A DNA stretch of 64,000 nucleotides from Thiobacillus sp. (GTDB taxonomy: Bacteria; Pseudomonadota; Gammaproteobacteria; Burkholderiales; Thiobacillaceae): the NCBI GenBank assembly GCA_024709425.1, contig JANJWS010000067.1, forward strand, positions 1-64,000, read 5' to 3'. Below the pieces are notes generated by a model, which did not search any database, was not told where the DNA came from, and saw only the letters and a list, made by a program, of their open reading frames with translations. Both the position numbers and the translations under genes were made by a program. Positions 34,242 through 43,472 of this stretch are shown in pieces. The first letter of the stretch is position 1; each line of letters opens with the position of its first letter.

Positions 34242-36920
34242 ATGCCCCAGCATTACCTTCACCCCCTGTTCAATGCGCGCTCGGTTGCGGTATTCGGTGC
34301 CAGCGAGCGCGAAGACTCCGTCGCCGGTACGCTCTTTCGCAACCTGCGCCATGCCGGCTACCAGGGGGTGGTTTATCCGGTCAATCCCAAGCATGAAACG
34401 GTGTTTGGCGAGCGCTGTCATGCCAATGCCAGCGAGTTGCCGGCGACGCCCGAGCTGGCGCTGATCGCCACGCCAGCGGCGACGGTGGCGCAGATTCTGG
34501 AAGATTGCGGGCAGCACGGCATCCGTCATGCCATCGTGCTGTCAGCGGGTTTCCGCGAGGCCGGCGCGAAGGGGGTGGCACTGGAGGAGAGTATCAAGCG
34601 GGTGGCGGACAAGTACGGCATCCGTTTCATCGGCCCCAACTGTCTCGGTATCCAGCGCCCGGCCATCGGGTTCAACGCCACCTTCAGCCGGGGTGCGACG
34701 CAAGCCGGCGAACTCGCGCTGGTGTCGCAATCCGGGGCGCTATGCACGGCCATGCTGGACTGGGCGGAGTCCAATGGCATCGGCTTTTCCAGTGTGATTT
34801 CCACCGGCGCCTCGGCCGATATCGATTTCGGCGAAATTCTCGATTATCTGGCCTATGACAACGCCACCCGCGGCATCCTGCTCTATATCGAGGGCATCCG
34901 CGACGCGCGTCGTTTCATGAGTGCGCTGCGCGCGACCGCGCGCTTCAAGCCCGTCGTGCTGGTCAAGGTAGGGCGCCACGAGGCCGGATCGAGGGCGGCG
35001 CAGTCGCATACCGGCGCACTGGTCGGATCGGATGCGGTGTTCGATGCGCTGGTGCGGCGCGCTGGCGTAGTGCGGGTCAACACCATCCTGCAATTGTTCG
35101 CCTCGGCCCGTGCGCTGGCGGCGCACATCCACCCGACCGGCAACCGCCTTGCCATCGTCACCAATGGCGGCGGCCCGGGCGTGATGGCGACCGACCTCGC
35201 GGTCGATCTCGGCGTGCGCATGGCCGAACTGTCGCCGGCGAGCCTCGCGGCGCTCGACGCCGTGCTGCCCGCCACCTGGTCGCACGGCAATCCGGTCGAC
35301 ATCATCGGGGATGCCACGGCCTCGCGCTATCGCGCTGCGGTCGAGGCCTGTCTGGGCGATGCCAACGTCGACGGCGCGCTGGTGATGCTGACGCCGCAGG
35401 CGATGACGCAGCCGACCGAGGTGGCCGAGGCGGTTATCGAGGTTGCCCAGGCGTCTGACAAGCCCGTGCTGACCTGCTGGATGGGAGAGGAACAGGTGCA
35501 CGCGGGGCGGCGTCTTTTCAAGGCTGCGGGGATTCCGTTCTTTACCACGCCGGAGCCGGCGGTCGAGGTGTTCTCCTTTCTGTCGGCCTTCTATGAAAAC
35601 CAGCGCCTGTTGATGCAGACGCCGGGGCCCTTGTCGCAACAGGCCGAGCCGGATGTCGAGGGAGCGCGTTTCATCATCGAGAGCGCGCTGGCGCATGGGC
35701 GCCATCTGCTCAGCGAGGTGGAGTCGAAGGCGCTGCTGTCGGCCTTCCGCATCCCGGTGGCGCAGGCGATGATCGCGCGCGACCCGATGGAGGCGATGTT
35801 GATGGCGCAGCAGATGGGCTTTCCCGTGGCGTTGAAGATCAACTCGCCGGACATCACCCACAAGTCCGACGTCAATGGCGTGCGCCTCGGCGTGTCGAGT
35901 GGGCAGGCCGTCCGATCGGTATTCGGCGAGATGATGGAGGACATCCGGCGGTTGCGTCCGGAGGCCAGCCTCGATGGCATCGTCATCGAACCGATGGTGG
36001 CGCGCCCGCATGCGCGCGAGGTGCTGCTCGGCATGACGTCCGACCCGGTGCTGGGGCCGGTGATCGTGTTCGGCGCGGGTGGCGTCGATGTCGAGGCCCT
36101 TCAGGATCGCGCGGTGACGCTGCCGCCGCTCAATCGTTTCCTCGCGCGTGATCTCATCGGACGCACGCGTGCGGCAAGATTGCTTGGCGCATTCCGTAGC
36201 CGTCCGCCGGTGGACATGGACGCGCTGGAGAACGTGCTGCTGCGCCTGTCCGAAATGGTGTGCGAGCTGCCCTGGCTCGCCGAGCTTGACATCAATCCCC
36301 TGCTCGTCGACGAGCACGGCGCGCTCGCGCTCGATGCGCGTATCGTCATCGCGCCGCGGGTGCCGGGCGCCGACCGTTATGCCCACATGGCGATCCATCC
36401 CTATCCGGCGCATCTGGTGACGCACTGGCAATTGCCCAGCGGCCTGGACGTCGTCATCCGGCCGATCCGGCCGGAAGATGCGGAGCTCACCCAGACCTTC
36501 GTCCAAAGCCTGTCCGAGGAGAGCCGCTATTTTCGTTTCATGGATGCGGTCCGCGAGTTGTCCCCGGTCATGCTCGCGCGGCTCACCCAGATCGACTACA
36601 CGCGCGAAATGGCGCTTCTCGCGCTGGCCGAGCAGGACGGCCGCGAGGTCGAGCTCGGCGTGGCGCGTTACGCGATCAGCCCTGATGGCGAATCCTGCGA
36701 GTTCGCGCTGGTGGTCGGGGACGCCTGGCAGAAGCAGGGGATCGGCCACAAGCTCATGGCGGTGCTGATGGATGTGGCGCGCGAACGTGGTGTCAGGACG
36801 ATGGAGGGCGAGGTGCTGGAATCCAACCGGGCAATGCTGAAACTTGCGAAGGGGCTGGGTTTCAGCATCGAACCGCACCCCGAGGACGAGCGGGTGCGCG
36901 CGGTGTCGCGCTTGCTCTAG
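34242..36920 (+). CDS. Pat-type protein lysine acetyltransferase (acyl-CoA synthetase-like + GNAT)
   Basis: An 892-residue fusion. The N-terminal part resembles NDP-forming acyl-CoA synthetase: CoA-binding (NARSVAVFGAS), ligase (SHTGALVGSD, with the histidine kept) and an ATP-grasp region (FPVALKINSPDITHKSDVNGVRLG). A GNAT domain covers roughly residues 735-892, with acetyl-CoA motif DAWQKQGIGHKLM. Proteins of this layout (Pat, PatZ) acetylate acetyl-CoA synthetase and other enzymes. The ATG at 34242 is preferred over a TTG five codons up. It shares its promoter region with the deacetylase gene. Confidence 0.88.
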   Translation: MPQHYLHPLFNARSVAVFGASEREDSVAGTLFRNLRHAGYQGVVYPVNPKHETVFGERCHANASELPATPELALIATPAATVAQILEDCGQHGIRHAIVLSAGFREAGAKGVALEESIKRVADKYGIRFIGPNCLGIQRPAIGFNATFSRGATQAGELALVSQSGALCTAMLDWAESNGIGFSSVISTGASADIDFGEILDYLAYDNATRGILLYIEGIRDARRFMSALRATARFKPVVLVKVGRHEAGSRAAQSHTGALVGSDAVFDALVRRAGVVRVNTILQLFASARALAAHIHPTGNRLAIVTNGGGPGVMATDLAVDLGVRMAELSPASLAALDAVLPATWSHGNPVDIIGDATASRYRAAVEACLGDANVDGALVMLTPQAMTQPTEVAEAVIEVAQASDKPVLTCWMGEEQVHAGRRLFKAAGIPFFTTPEPAVEVFSFLSAFYENQRLLMQTPGPLSQQAEPDVEGARFIIESALAHGRHLLSEVESKALLSAFRIPVAQAMIARDPMEAMLMAQQMGFPVALKINSPDITHKSDVNGVRLGVSSGQAVRSVFGEMMEDIRRLRPEASLDGIVIEPMVARPHAREVLLGMTSDPVLGPVIVFGAGGVDVEALQDRAVTLPPLNRFLARDLIGRTRAARLLGAFRSRPPVDMDALENVLLRLSEMVCELPWLAELDINPLLVDEHGALALDARIVIAPRVPGADRYAHMAIHPYPAHLVTHWQLPSGLDVVIRPIRPEDAELTQTFVQSLSEESRYFRFMDAVRELSPVMLARLTQIDYTREMALLALAEQDGREVELGVARYAISPDGESCEFALVVGDAWQKQGIGHKLMAVLMDVARERGVRTMEGEVLESNRAMLKLAKGLGFSIEPHPEDERVRAVSRLL

Positions 36921-36933
36921 GGCGGCTGTGCCG

Positions 36934-38850
36934 TCAGGTCACCTGCACACTGGCGGGAGACGGATCGACCGGACACACGTACTGACCCAGTGAGACCCGG
37001 TTGCGGCCTTCGGCCTTGGCTTCGTAGAGCGCGCGGTCGGCAGTGTTGATGAGCACATCCGGCTCGGTCATGTCGACTTCGCGTTCGGCTACACCGACGC
37101 TGACGGTGATGCGTTGTTCGGCCGTGCCGATCATGACCGGCTTCGACGCAATGGCGAGGCGCAGGCGCTCGGCCGTCAGCCGGGCGGATTCAAGGTTGGC
37201 GTTGGGGCAGATCACCAGGAATTCCTCGCCACCGATGCGGCAGACCGCGTCCTCGCGGCGGGCCGCGGCACGCAGCATGTTCGCAACCTCGCGCAGCACG
37301 ATATCGCCTGCGGAATGCCCATAGCTGTCGTTGATGCGCTTGAAGTGATCGACATCGATTGCCAATACGGCGAGGGGCCGACACGAGCGTATCGCGGCAC
37401 TCCATGTCTGCTGGAGATGATCCATCGCGGCCCGGCGGTTGGGCAGGCCGGTCAGCAGGTCGGTCAGCGCAGCATTGGCCAGGCGGCGGTTGGCTACCGC
37501 GAGCTCCGCCGCGATCTGGCGCAGCTGGGCCCGATCCTTCTCCCATGCGTCCTGCAACTGCACCAGCCGCTGTGCCGCGCGCAGCCGTGTGTGTAGACCC
37601 TTGGCGGTGATCGTGAGGGGAATGTAGCCATCGGCCCCGGCTTCATAGGCACGGGTCAACAGATCTTCATCCTGGCTGTCGTCCATCAGCAGGATATGGA
37701 TTCGCCGGCCTTCGTCGGTTGTGCGAAGCGCCTGGCAGAGTTCCGTGCCGTCGAGATGGGGCAGCGTAAAGGTGGAGACGATGACGTGCGGCAATACCTC
37801 CATGGCGAGCGCCAGGGCCGCGTTGCCATTGTCGGCGGGGTAGACGACGTGGCCGCTATCCTCGACCAGCATGGCCATGGTTTTGCGCCGCGTGAAGGCA
37901 TTGCCGTCGGCGACGATGATTCGCAATGGCGCCCGTATCGACGGGGCGGGCGAGGCCTCGTGGCGGATCTCGCTGAAGCTCGGCAAGTGTGTTACCGGGA
38001 TCCGCAACAGCTTGCCCCATTCATTCCAGGCGACGACAACCTCGTCGATGAACGGTCCCGCCGCGTCGGGCGGGAGATCGAGCTCGGCCGCGAGCGTAAT
38101 CCATTCGCCTGCGAGTCGCGGCCGTTCGCCGGACTCGGCCAGCCCGAGGTCCGCCAGGCGGTGGGCGAGCCGTAGCATCAGGAGCAGGCTCTGGCTGCGT
38201 GAATCGTGGGGATAGCCGGGGTGGTCGGATTCCTCGTAATGGGCGAGTGGATCCGCGAACACCCGGGGCAGGCCCCAGTCACTCATCATGACGTGTCCCA
38301 GCTCGCAGTGATCGGTTTCCAGCTTCGTCCGTTCCAGCGACGCGAGCGAGTGGCTCGGGTCGGCGCGATGCGCCGCCAGCACCATGCCGTAGGATTCCGG
38401 GTATGCGGTGGCAAGTGCCAACCGACCCACTTGCGCCAGCAGGCCACAGACGAAGAGCTCGTCGGCTGCGGCAATGCGCACCCGCTGCCCGAGCGCCTGC
38501 ATTGTCAGCGCCATCAGCAGTGAATGCGACCAGTAGGTCTGATAGTCGAATTCGTGGCAGGCGCCGTCCCGGTACTGATCCAGCAGCGAAAAACCCAGCG
38601 CGAGCTGGCGCACGGTCAGCATGCCCTGGCGTACCACCGCCTCCTGCACCGACACCACGGGGCGGGCGATGTGCGAGGCCGCATTGGCCAGTTTGATGAG
38701 GCGCCCCGACAGGGCTGGGTCGGTCTGCACCACGCGGGCGATCTCGGCCAGTGTCGCGTTCTCGCGGCGCGAAAGTTCGAGGATGGCGAGTGCCACGCCG
38801 CGGGGCGAGGGCAACTGACCGCTCAATTTGAGGTGTTCTGCCTGTTTCAT
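36934..38850 (-). CDS. HDOD - degenerate receiver - GGDEF diguanylate cyclase
   Basis: A 638-residue cytoplasmic signalling protein. An HDOD domain covers about residues 10-280, a receiver-like domain 308-425, and a GGDEF domain 455-625 with active motif GGEEF at 540-544 and the RxxD inhibitory site RRED at 531-534. The receiver lacks the phospho-acceptor Asp (HVIVSTFTLPHLDG, Thr in its place) and the conserved Lys near 412, so phosphorylation is not expected. A TTG two codons upstream is the only alternative start. It lies tail to tail with the Pat gene. Confidence 0.88.
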   Translation of the reverse strand: MKQAEHLKLSGQLPSPRGVALAILELSRRENATLAEIARVVQTDPALSGRLIKLANAASHIARPVVSVQEAVVRQGMLTVRQLALGFSLLDQYRDGACHEFDYQTYWSHSLLMALTMQALGQRVRIAAADELFVCGLLAQVGRLALATAYPESYGMVLAAHRADPSHSLASLERTKLETDHCELGHVMMSDWGLPRVFADPLAHYEESDHPGYPHDSRSQSLLLMLRLAHRLADLGLAESGERPRLAGEWITLAAELDLPPDAAGPFIDEVVVAWNEWGKLLRIPVTHLPSFSEIRHEASPAPSIRAPLRIIVADGNAFTRRKTMAMLVEDSGHVVYPADNGNAALALAMEVLPHVIVSTFTLPHLDGTELCQALRTTDEGRRIHILLMDDSQDEDLLTRAYEAGADGYIPLTITAKGLHTRLRAAQRLVQLQDAWEKDRAQLRQIAAELAVANRRLANAALTDLLTGLPNRRAAMDHLQQTWSAAIRSCRPLAVLAIDVDHFKRINDSYGHSAGDIVLREVANMLRAAARREDAVCRIGGEEFLVICPNANLESARLTAERLRLAIASKPVMIGTAEQRITVSVGVAEREVDMTEPDVLINTADRALYEAKAEGRNRVSLGQYVCPVDPSPASVQVT

Positions 38851-38975
38851 GCTCAAGGGTAACGATCCGGCAGCGCAGGGCCGGGTACCAGAGAGTTATC
38901 GGCAGTTCGTGGAAAAAACTGAACCTCGATGTCCTGTTTATGGCGCCCCGCATCCATCCGGGGGGGACGGACGGT

Positions 38976-39410
38976 TCATCTGCGCCCGTCTGCTTCGTCG
39001 ATGCACGCCAGGTAGGCCGCCGGGTCGAAGGGCGAACCGTGGCGTTGTACCTGCCAGATCGCTTCGGCCAGGCACTCCAGCACCGCGTGTTGTGCGTCCA
39101 TCGGGTCTTCGTGCCGTGTGAGCAGCTTCTCGTAGCGTGCGCGAATGCCGGGCGGCTGGTCGATCGAGAGCTGCTCGCTCAGCGCCAGGTGCATGGCCAA
39201 ATGGAGGAAGGGGTTGGTTTCCCCGTCCTCGGGGCGGTATTCGCGGTCACGGTAGCGTTCCGGCTGTTCCAGCAGCGCATGGTATTCCGGGTGCGCCAGC
39301 ACCGCCTCCAGCGCCGGTTGCTCGGCCCCTGCAAGTGGCTGGCCAGCCCGGTACTTGGCCCATACGTCGAAGAAGAACTGGCGAACCTGATCGCGGCTGG
39401 GATTGAACAT
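38976..39410 (-). CDS. DUF1841 family protein
   Basis: A 144-residue cytoplasmic protein beginning MFNPSRDQVRQFFFDVWAKY, with NPFLHLAMHLALSEQLSIDQPPGIR and HEDPMDAQHAVLECLAEAIW, the DUF1841 pattern of beta- and gammaproteobacteria. Function is unknown. Neighbouring gaps (38851-38975, 39411-39570) show nothing clear. Confidence 0.82.
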   Translation of the reverse strand: MFNPSRDQVRQFFFDVWAKYRAGQPLAGAEQPALEAVLAHPEYHALLEQPERYRDREYRPEDGETNPFLHLAMHLALSEQLSIDQPPGIRARYEKLLTRHEDPMDAQHAVLECLAEAIWQVQRHGSPFDPAAYLACIDEADGRR

Positions 39411-39570
39411 GGAGCGGTCTGAGCTTGGGCGGATCGAGTCCGCGGTTGACAGGAAGGGGGAATGCCAGGCGGCTGCGTATGTGGCTGGCCGGGCTTGTGC
39501 GCGTCCACCGTATTTTTTCGAAGTTTACCGGCGAAACGGCAGTCTGGCGTGCCGCATCTGCAAGCGCCGC

Positions 39571-39981
39571 CTACAGCATCCCGAGCAGTTGCGAAACACT
39601 CACCACCAGTTGTCCGTAGCCCTTGTCAATGTAAACGCCGATCTGCGCAATCAGCGAGTAGGCCACGCCGAACTGCGCCACGGCAAACCCCGCCAGCGTG
39701 AACTGGCTGACGCTGACCACGCCCACCCCGAACTGGCTGATGCATACCACCCCGTAACCGAACTGGCCGATGGCGATAACGCCTTTCGCCACCACCGGCG
39801 TCCGGTTGGGGCGGTACTTGAAGGCGACGTGCAGCAGTGGCAGTCCGGCGATTTCGGCGCGGGACCTGTATTCATAGCCCCACCCCGTCCATGTGTCCTT
39901 GGCCGGATAGGGTGCGCCGCACTGCGGGCAGGCCTGCGCCTGTTCCGATACTGGATGCTTGCATTCCCGGCAGGGTTTCAT
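39571..39981 (-). CDS. zinc-ribbon protein with GQFG-type hydrophobic repeats
   Basis: A 136-residue protein with an N-terminal double zinc knuckle (CRECKHP, CPQCG) and a short polar linker. The C-terminal half is built of about five degenerate ten-residue units with the core QFG or QIG: AIGQFGYGVV, CISQFGVGVV, SVSQFTLAGF, AVAQFGVAYS, LIAQIGVYID, then a partial unit. Such a repeat could form a membrane-lying solenoid. I do not know a function. Confidence 0.6.
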   Translation of the reverse strand: MKPCRECKHPVSEQAQACPQCGAPYPAKDTWTGWGYEYRSRAEIAGLPLLHVAFKYRPNRTPVVAKGVIAIGQFGYGVVCISQFGVGVVSVSQFTLAGFAVAQFGVAYSLIAQIGVYIDKGYGQLVVSVSQLLGML

Positions 39982-40020
39982 GGCGTGCCTTTCAAGGGTG
40001 GGGGTGAAGGGTCGAGGTGT

Positions 40021-40779
40021 TCACTGGGTGCGATGCGACGTGTCGATGACTTCGCCGATCGAATGCGCGCCCGGTGCGTAGGCCGCCATCGCAGCCCCGG
40101 AGACGGCAAGGAAGACGCCGGTCAAAAGAAAGGGCAGGGCGGTGCGGCGCACAGCGGATTCCAGCCAGTGCGGCGAGTCGGCCGCCTGGATGCGGCGGTA
40201 GAGGGCCCAGGACAACGTGCCGTCGACGAGCAGCTCGGCGAACAGGATCGGCGCGGTGTAGACGACGTAGAGTGAGGCCAGCGCGAGGCCGAGCACCATC
40301 GCCATCACGAAGAGGGGAATTGCCAGCTCGTCGGCGCCGTCGCCTAACGCGCTGGCAGCCTCCGAGAGCGGCGACGCATCGGAGTCGACCGGCGCAAACG
40401 AGGCCGGCCCATCGAACGATCCACTCGCGCCGCCCCCGCCGAAGTGGCCGCCGCCCTCGAATGACGGGGCGCTGCCATTCGGTCCGCTCGGCACCAGCCC
40501 GGAAAAGTCGGGAACGTCCACGTAGTCGTCGGCCTTGGTGCGCAGCCACAGCCACAGCAGCACGAGAAACGCCCCATAGGCCAGCAGCAGCGCCAGCGGA
40601 TAGCGCAGCGCCATGCTGGTAACGCCCAACTGCAACAGTATGAATGAGAACAGCAGCCCCGCCGCCCCGGTCAGGCCGACAATCAGGCTCATCTGAACGC
40701 GCGGGAAGCCGTCGTGTTCGAGGCGCCGCTTGAGGTGCAGGATGGCGTGGGAGCGGGTGAGGTGGAGGCGGCGGGGCAT
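40021..40779 (-). CDS. hypothetical membrane protein with Gly/Ser-rich linker
   Basis: A 252-residue protein with four predicted membrane helices (around residues 32-54, 60-78, 152-175 and 212-234). A long cytoplasmic or periplasmic linker of about 60 residues in the middle is rich in Gly, Ser and acidic residues (SFEGGGHFGGGGASGSF). I recognise no family. The gene starts 20 bases from the second copy of the 119-bp repeat, which therefore sits in its promoter region. Confidence 0.6.
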   Translation of the reverse strand: MPRRLHLTRSHAILHLKRRLEHDGFPRVQMSLIVGLTGAAGLLFSFILLQLGVTSMALRYPLALLLAYGAFLVLLWLWLRTKADDYVDVPDFSGLVPSGPNGSAPSFEGGGHFGGGGASGSFDGPASFAPVDSDASPLSEAASALGDGADELAIPLFVMAMVLGLALASLYVVYTAPILFAELLVDGTLSWALYRRIQAADSPHWLESAVRRTALPFLLTGVFLAVSGAAMAAYAPGAHSIGEVIDTSHRTQ

Positions 40780-40799
40780 CGCTGGTGCCGTTAGTTAAC

Positions 40800-40918
40800 G
40801 TGAAACATCGCAAAGCGATTCCGCGTCCCCCTCTCCCGCTTGCGGGAGAGGGGTGGGGAGAGGGAAACGGGCATGGCGAGTTTCATGCTCAGGGGTGGCA
40901 ACTGGCCATGCCCGTTAG
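40800..40918. repeat. dispersed 119-bp palindromic repeat, copy 2 (intergenic)
   Basis: Same length and orientation as 3392-3510. The first hairpin here is nearly perfect (CCTCTCCCGC-TTG-CGGGAGAGG), and the outer arms CGGGCATGGC and GCCATGCCCG pair as well. It accounts for the first part of the 349-bp gap 40780-41128. Confidence 0.85.
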
Positions 40919-40986
40919 TAAGGTTCATTGGAAACAATTCGAGCCTGAACTGACCCTGTTTGTTTTTCAGCTCTCTTCGAAGTAGT

Positions 40987-41145
40987 CAGAGTGAACCGCC
41001 CCGGGTTTCGTGGAGGCCATTTGGTTTAAGTACAGGCCGGTGACTTGGCCTTCTCGGCGAGTTGCCGATAGTAGTTTGCCTCAGCTTCGGCTGGCGGGAT
41101 ATACGCGCGGTATTTGACCAGACAAGATTCACGGCTGGTCGCCAA
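40987..41145 (-). pseudogene. remnant: possible truncated toxin frame fused to an IS end
   Basis: A 52-codon frame from a TTG inside the end of the antitoxin-like gene reads ATSRESCLVKYRAYIPPAE and AEANYYRQLAEKAKS, which looks like real protein. It then runs into a sequence read as GLHETRGGSL before the stop. That tail comes from TGAACCGCCCCGGGTTTCGT (40992-41011), which looks like an insertion-sequence terminal repeat. I infer a broken partner gene cut by a lost IS. No intact transposase is present. Confidence 0.35.
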
Positions 41146-41314
41146 GCACCTCGCGGACAACTTCTTCATGGGACAACACGCGACCTTCTGCGGCATCTTT
41201 CAATCCGGTCTCGATTTTTTGCCGCACATAAAACTCGTACATGAGGTCGTCGAAAGTCGCTGTGTCCGGCAAATGCTCGATCACTTCGCCTGCCATGTCC
41301 TTGACTGACTGCAT
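41129..41314 (-). CDS. small antitoxin-like protein
   Basis: A 61-residue acidic protein, AGEVIEHLPDTATFDDLMYE followed by FYVRQKIETGLKDAAEGRV and SHEEVVREVL. This resembles the small antitoxins that precede RelE/ParE toxins. GGAGGA lies six bases before the ATG. No intact toxin gene follows; only the remnant frame described separately. It could be an orphan antitoxin. Confidence 0.6.
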   Translation of the reverse strand: MQSVKDMAGEVIEHLPDTATFDDLMYEFYVRQKIETGLKDAAEGRVLSHEEVVREVLGDQP

Positions 41315-41391
41315 GGTATGTCCTCCACGATAATCAACGCCTGAAGTTTACCCGCATCCCGGCGGGGCCGGGCTTGCTTAACTGGTTCCGT

Positions 41392-43287
41392 TTAGCCCGG
41401 CAGCATCGCCAACAACCCATTCAACCGCCGCACAAAACTCGCCGGATCGTCGAGCTGGCCGCCTTCTGCCAGCAGGGCCTGCTCGAACAGCAGGTTGGCC
41501 CAGTCGGCGAAGCGAGCGTCATCGGATTCGCTGTTGAGCCGCGTCACCAATGCATGGGACGGGTTGATCTCCAGCGTGGGCTTCACCGTGGGCGCGGCCT
41601 GGCCGGCAGCCTTGAGCAGGCGTTCGAGGTTCGCGCTCATGTCGCCTTCGCCGGTGACAAGGCAGGCGGGCGAGTCGGTGAGGCGGTGGGTGACGCGGAC
41701 GTCCTTGACGCGATCGCCGAGGGTGGTCTTGATGCGCTCGACCAGCGGCTTCATCGACTCTTCGGCTTCCTTCTGCGCGGTCTTCTCGGCTTCGTCTTCC
41801 AGCGCACCCAGATCCAGCCCGCCCTTGGCGACGGACTTGATCGGCTTGCCGTCGAATTCGGTGAGGTTGCTCATCAGCCATTCGTCGACGCGGTCGGACA
41901 AGAGCAGCACTTCGATGCCTTTCTTGCGGAAGATTTCGAGGTGCGGGCTGTGCTGGGCGGCGGCGAAGCTGTCGGCGGTGATGGTGTAGATCGCTTCCTG
42001 TCCTTCCTTCATGCGGCCGATGTAGTCCTTCAGGGACACGACTTGCGCGTCGGTGTCGGTGTCGGTGGAGGCGAAGCGGAGCAGGGCGGCGATGCGCTCC
42101 TTGTTGGCAAAATCCTCGCCCGGGCCTTCCTTCAGCACGCGGCCGAACGCGTTCCAGAACGCGACGTATTTCTCCGGCTGGTTCTCCGCCAGGTCTTCCA
42201 GGAGGCCCAGCACCTTCTTCACCGAGCCGGCCTTGATGGCGTCGATGTCGCGGCTCGACTGCAGGATTTCGCGTGACACGTTCAAGGGCAGGTCGGCCGA
42301 GTCGATCACGCCGCGGACGAAGCGGAGGTATTGCGGCATCAGCTGCTCGGCGTCGTCCATGATGAAGACACGGCGCACGTAGAGCTTGATGCCGTGCCGC
42401 TTCTCGCGGTCGTAGAGGTCGAAGGGCGCGTGCGAGGGCACGTAGAGCAGCGAGATGTACTCCTGCTTGCCCTCGACGCGGTTGTGCGACCAGGCGAGCG
42501 GCGGCTCGAAGTCGTGGGCGACGTGCTTGTAGAACTCGTTGTACTCGTCGTCGCTGACGTCCTTCTTGGCGCGCGCCCACAGGGCGGAGGCCTTGTTGAC
42601 GGTTTCGTCCTCGTCGGTGGGGGTCTCGACGCCGTCCTTCCATTCGGTCTTCTTCATCACGATGGGAAGCGTGATGTGGTCGGAATAGGTGCGGATGACC
42701 GACTTGATCTTCCAGTCGGAGAGGAATTCGTCCTCGCCTTCGCGCAGATGCAGCACGATCTCGGTGCCGCGCGTGGGCTTCTCCACCGTTTCCAGCGTGT
42801 AGTCGCCGGCGCCCTCGGATTCCCAGCGTACGCCGTGCTCTGAGGTGAGCCCGGCGCGGCGGGTGGTGAGGGTGACGCGGTCGGCGACGATGAAGGCGGA
42901 GTAGAAGCCGACGCCGAACTGGCCGATCAGCGCGGCGTCCTTCTTCTGGTCGCCGGACAGCTGCGAGAAGAATTCGCGGGTGCCGGACTTGGCGATGGTG
43001 CCGATGTGGTCGATGACTTCCTGCCGGCTCATGCCGATGCCGTTGTCGGTGATGGTCAGCGTGCGCGCCTCGCGGTCGAAGGCGACGCGGATCGTCAGGT
43101 CGGGGTCGTTCTCGAACAGCGCGGGGTCGTTGAGCGCCTCGAAGCGCAGCTTGTCGGCGGCGTCGGAGGCGTTGGAGACGAGCTCGCGCAGGAAGATGTC
43201 CTTGTTGGAATACAAGGAATGGATCATCAGCTGCAACAGCTGTTTGACTTCGGCCTGGAAGCCGAGGGTTTCTTTGGTGGCGGACAT
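41392..43287 (-). CDS. htpG: molecular chaperone HtpG (Hsp90)
   Basis: The 631-residue bacterial Hsp90. The N-terminal ATPase has [47 protein letters not shown] and [16 protein letters not shown]. The middle domain has the [17 protein letters not shown] and KLYVRRVFI segments, and the C-terminal dimerisation part ends the protein. A good sigma-32 promoter lies just upstream. Confidence 0.97.
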   Translation of the reverse strand: MSATKETLGFQAEVKQLLQLMIHSLYSNKDIFLRELVSNASDAADKLRFEALNDPALFENDPDLTIRVAFDREARTLTITDNGIGMSRQEVIDHIGTIAKSGTREFFSQLSGDQKKDAALIGQFGVGFYSAFIVADRVTLTTRRAGLTSEHGVRWESEGAGDYTLETVEKPTRGTEIVLHLREGEDEFLSDWKIKSVIRTYSDHITLPIVMKKTEWKDGVETPTDEDETVNKASALWARAKKDVSDDEYNEFYKHVAHDFEPPLAWSHNRVEGKQEYISLLYVPSHAPFDLYDREKRHGIKLYVRRVFIMDDAEQLMPQYLRFVRGVIDSADLPLNVSREILQSSRDIDAIKAGSVKKVLGLLEDLAENQPEKYVAFWNAFGRVLKEGPGEDFANKERIAALLRFASTDTDTDAQVVSLKDYIGRMKEGQEAIYTITADSFAAAQHSPHLEIFRKKGIEVLLLSDRVDEWLMSNLTEFDGKPIKSVAKGGLDLGALEDEAEKTAQKEAEESMKPLVERIKTTLGDRVKDVRVTHRLTDSPACLVTGEGDMSANLERLLKAAGQAAPTVKPTLEINPSHALVTRLNSESDDARFADWANLLFEQALLAEGGQLDDPASFVRRLNGLLAMLPG

Positions 43288-43325
43288 GCCTTGATCTCCC
43301 GTCGATACAAACTAGGTGGGACGGG

Positions 43326-43353
43326 ATATTGGGGCCGGCTCGCGGTTTTCAAG
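43326..43353 (-). promoter_or_regulatory. sigma-32 heat-shock promoter of htpG
   Basis: On the minus strand CTTGAA (43353-43348), a 13-base spacer, then CCCCAATAT (43334-43326). This matches the RpoH consensus CTTGAA-N13-17-CCCCATNTA closely. It is 39 bases before the htpG ATG. I find no CIRCE element. Confidence 0.75.
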
Positions 43354-43472
43354 CGTTTTTCGCGGCGGCGCCACCGAGGGGGGCGGTAAGGCTGGGTGCC
43401 TCCTTGCGGAGGACCACCCTCGGCCCGATTGCCGGGCTGGCTCCCGCTGCCCCCATTGCGCCGGGGAGCCGC

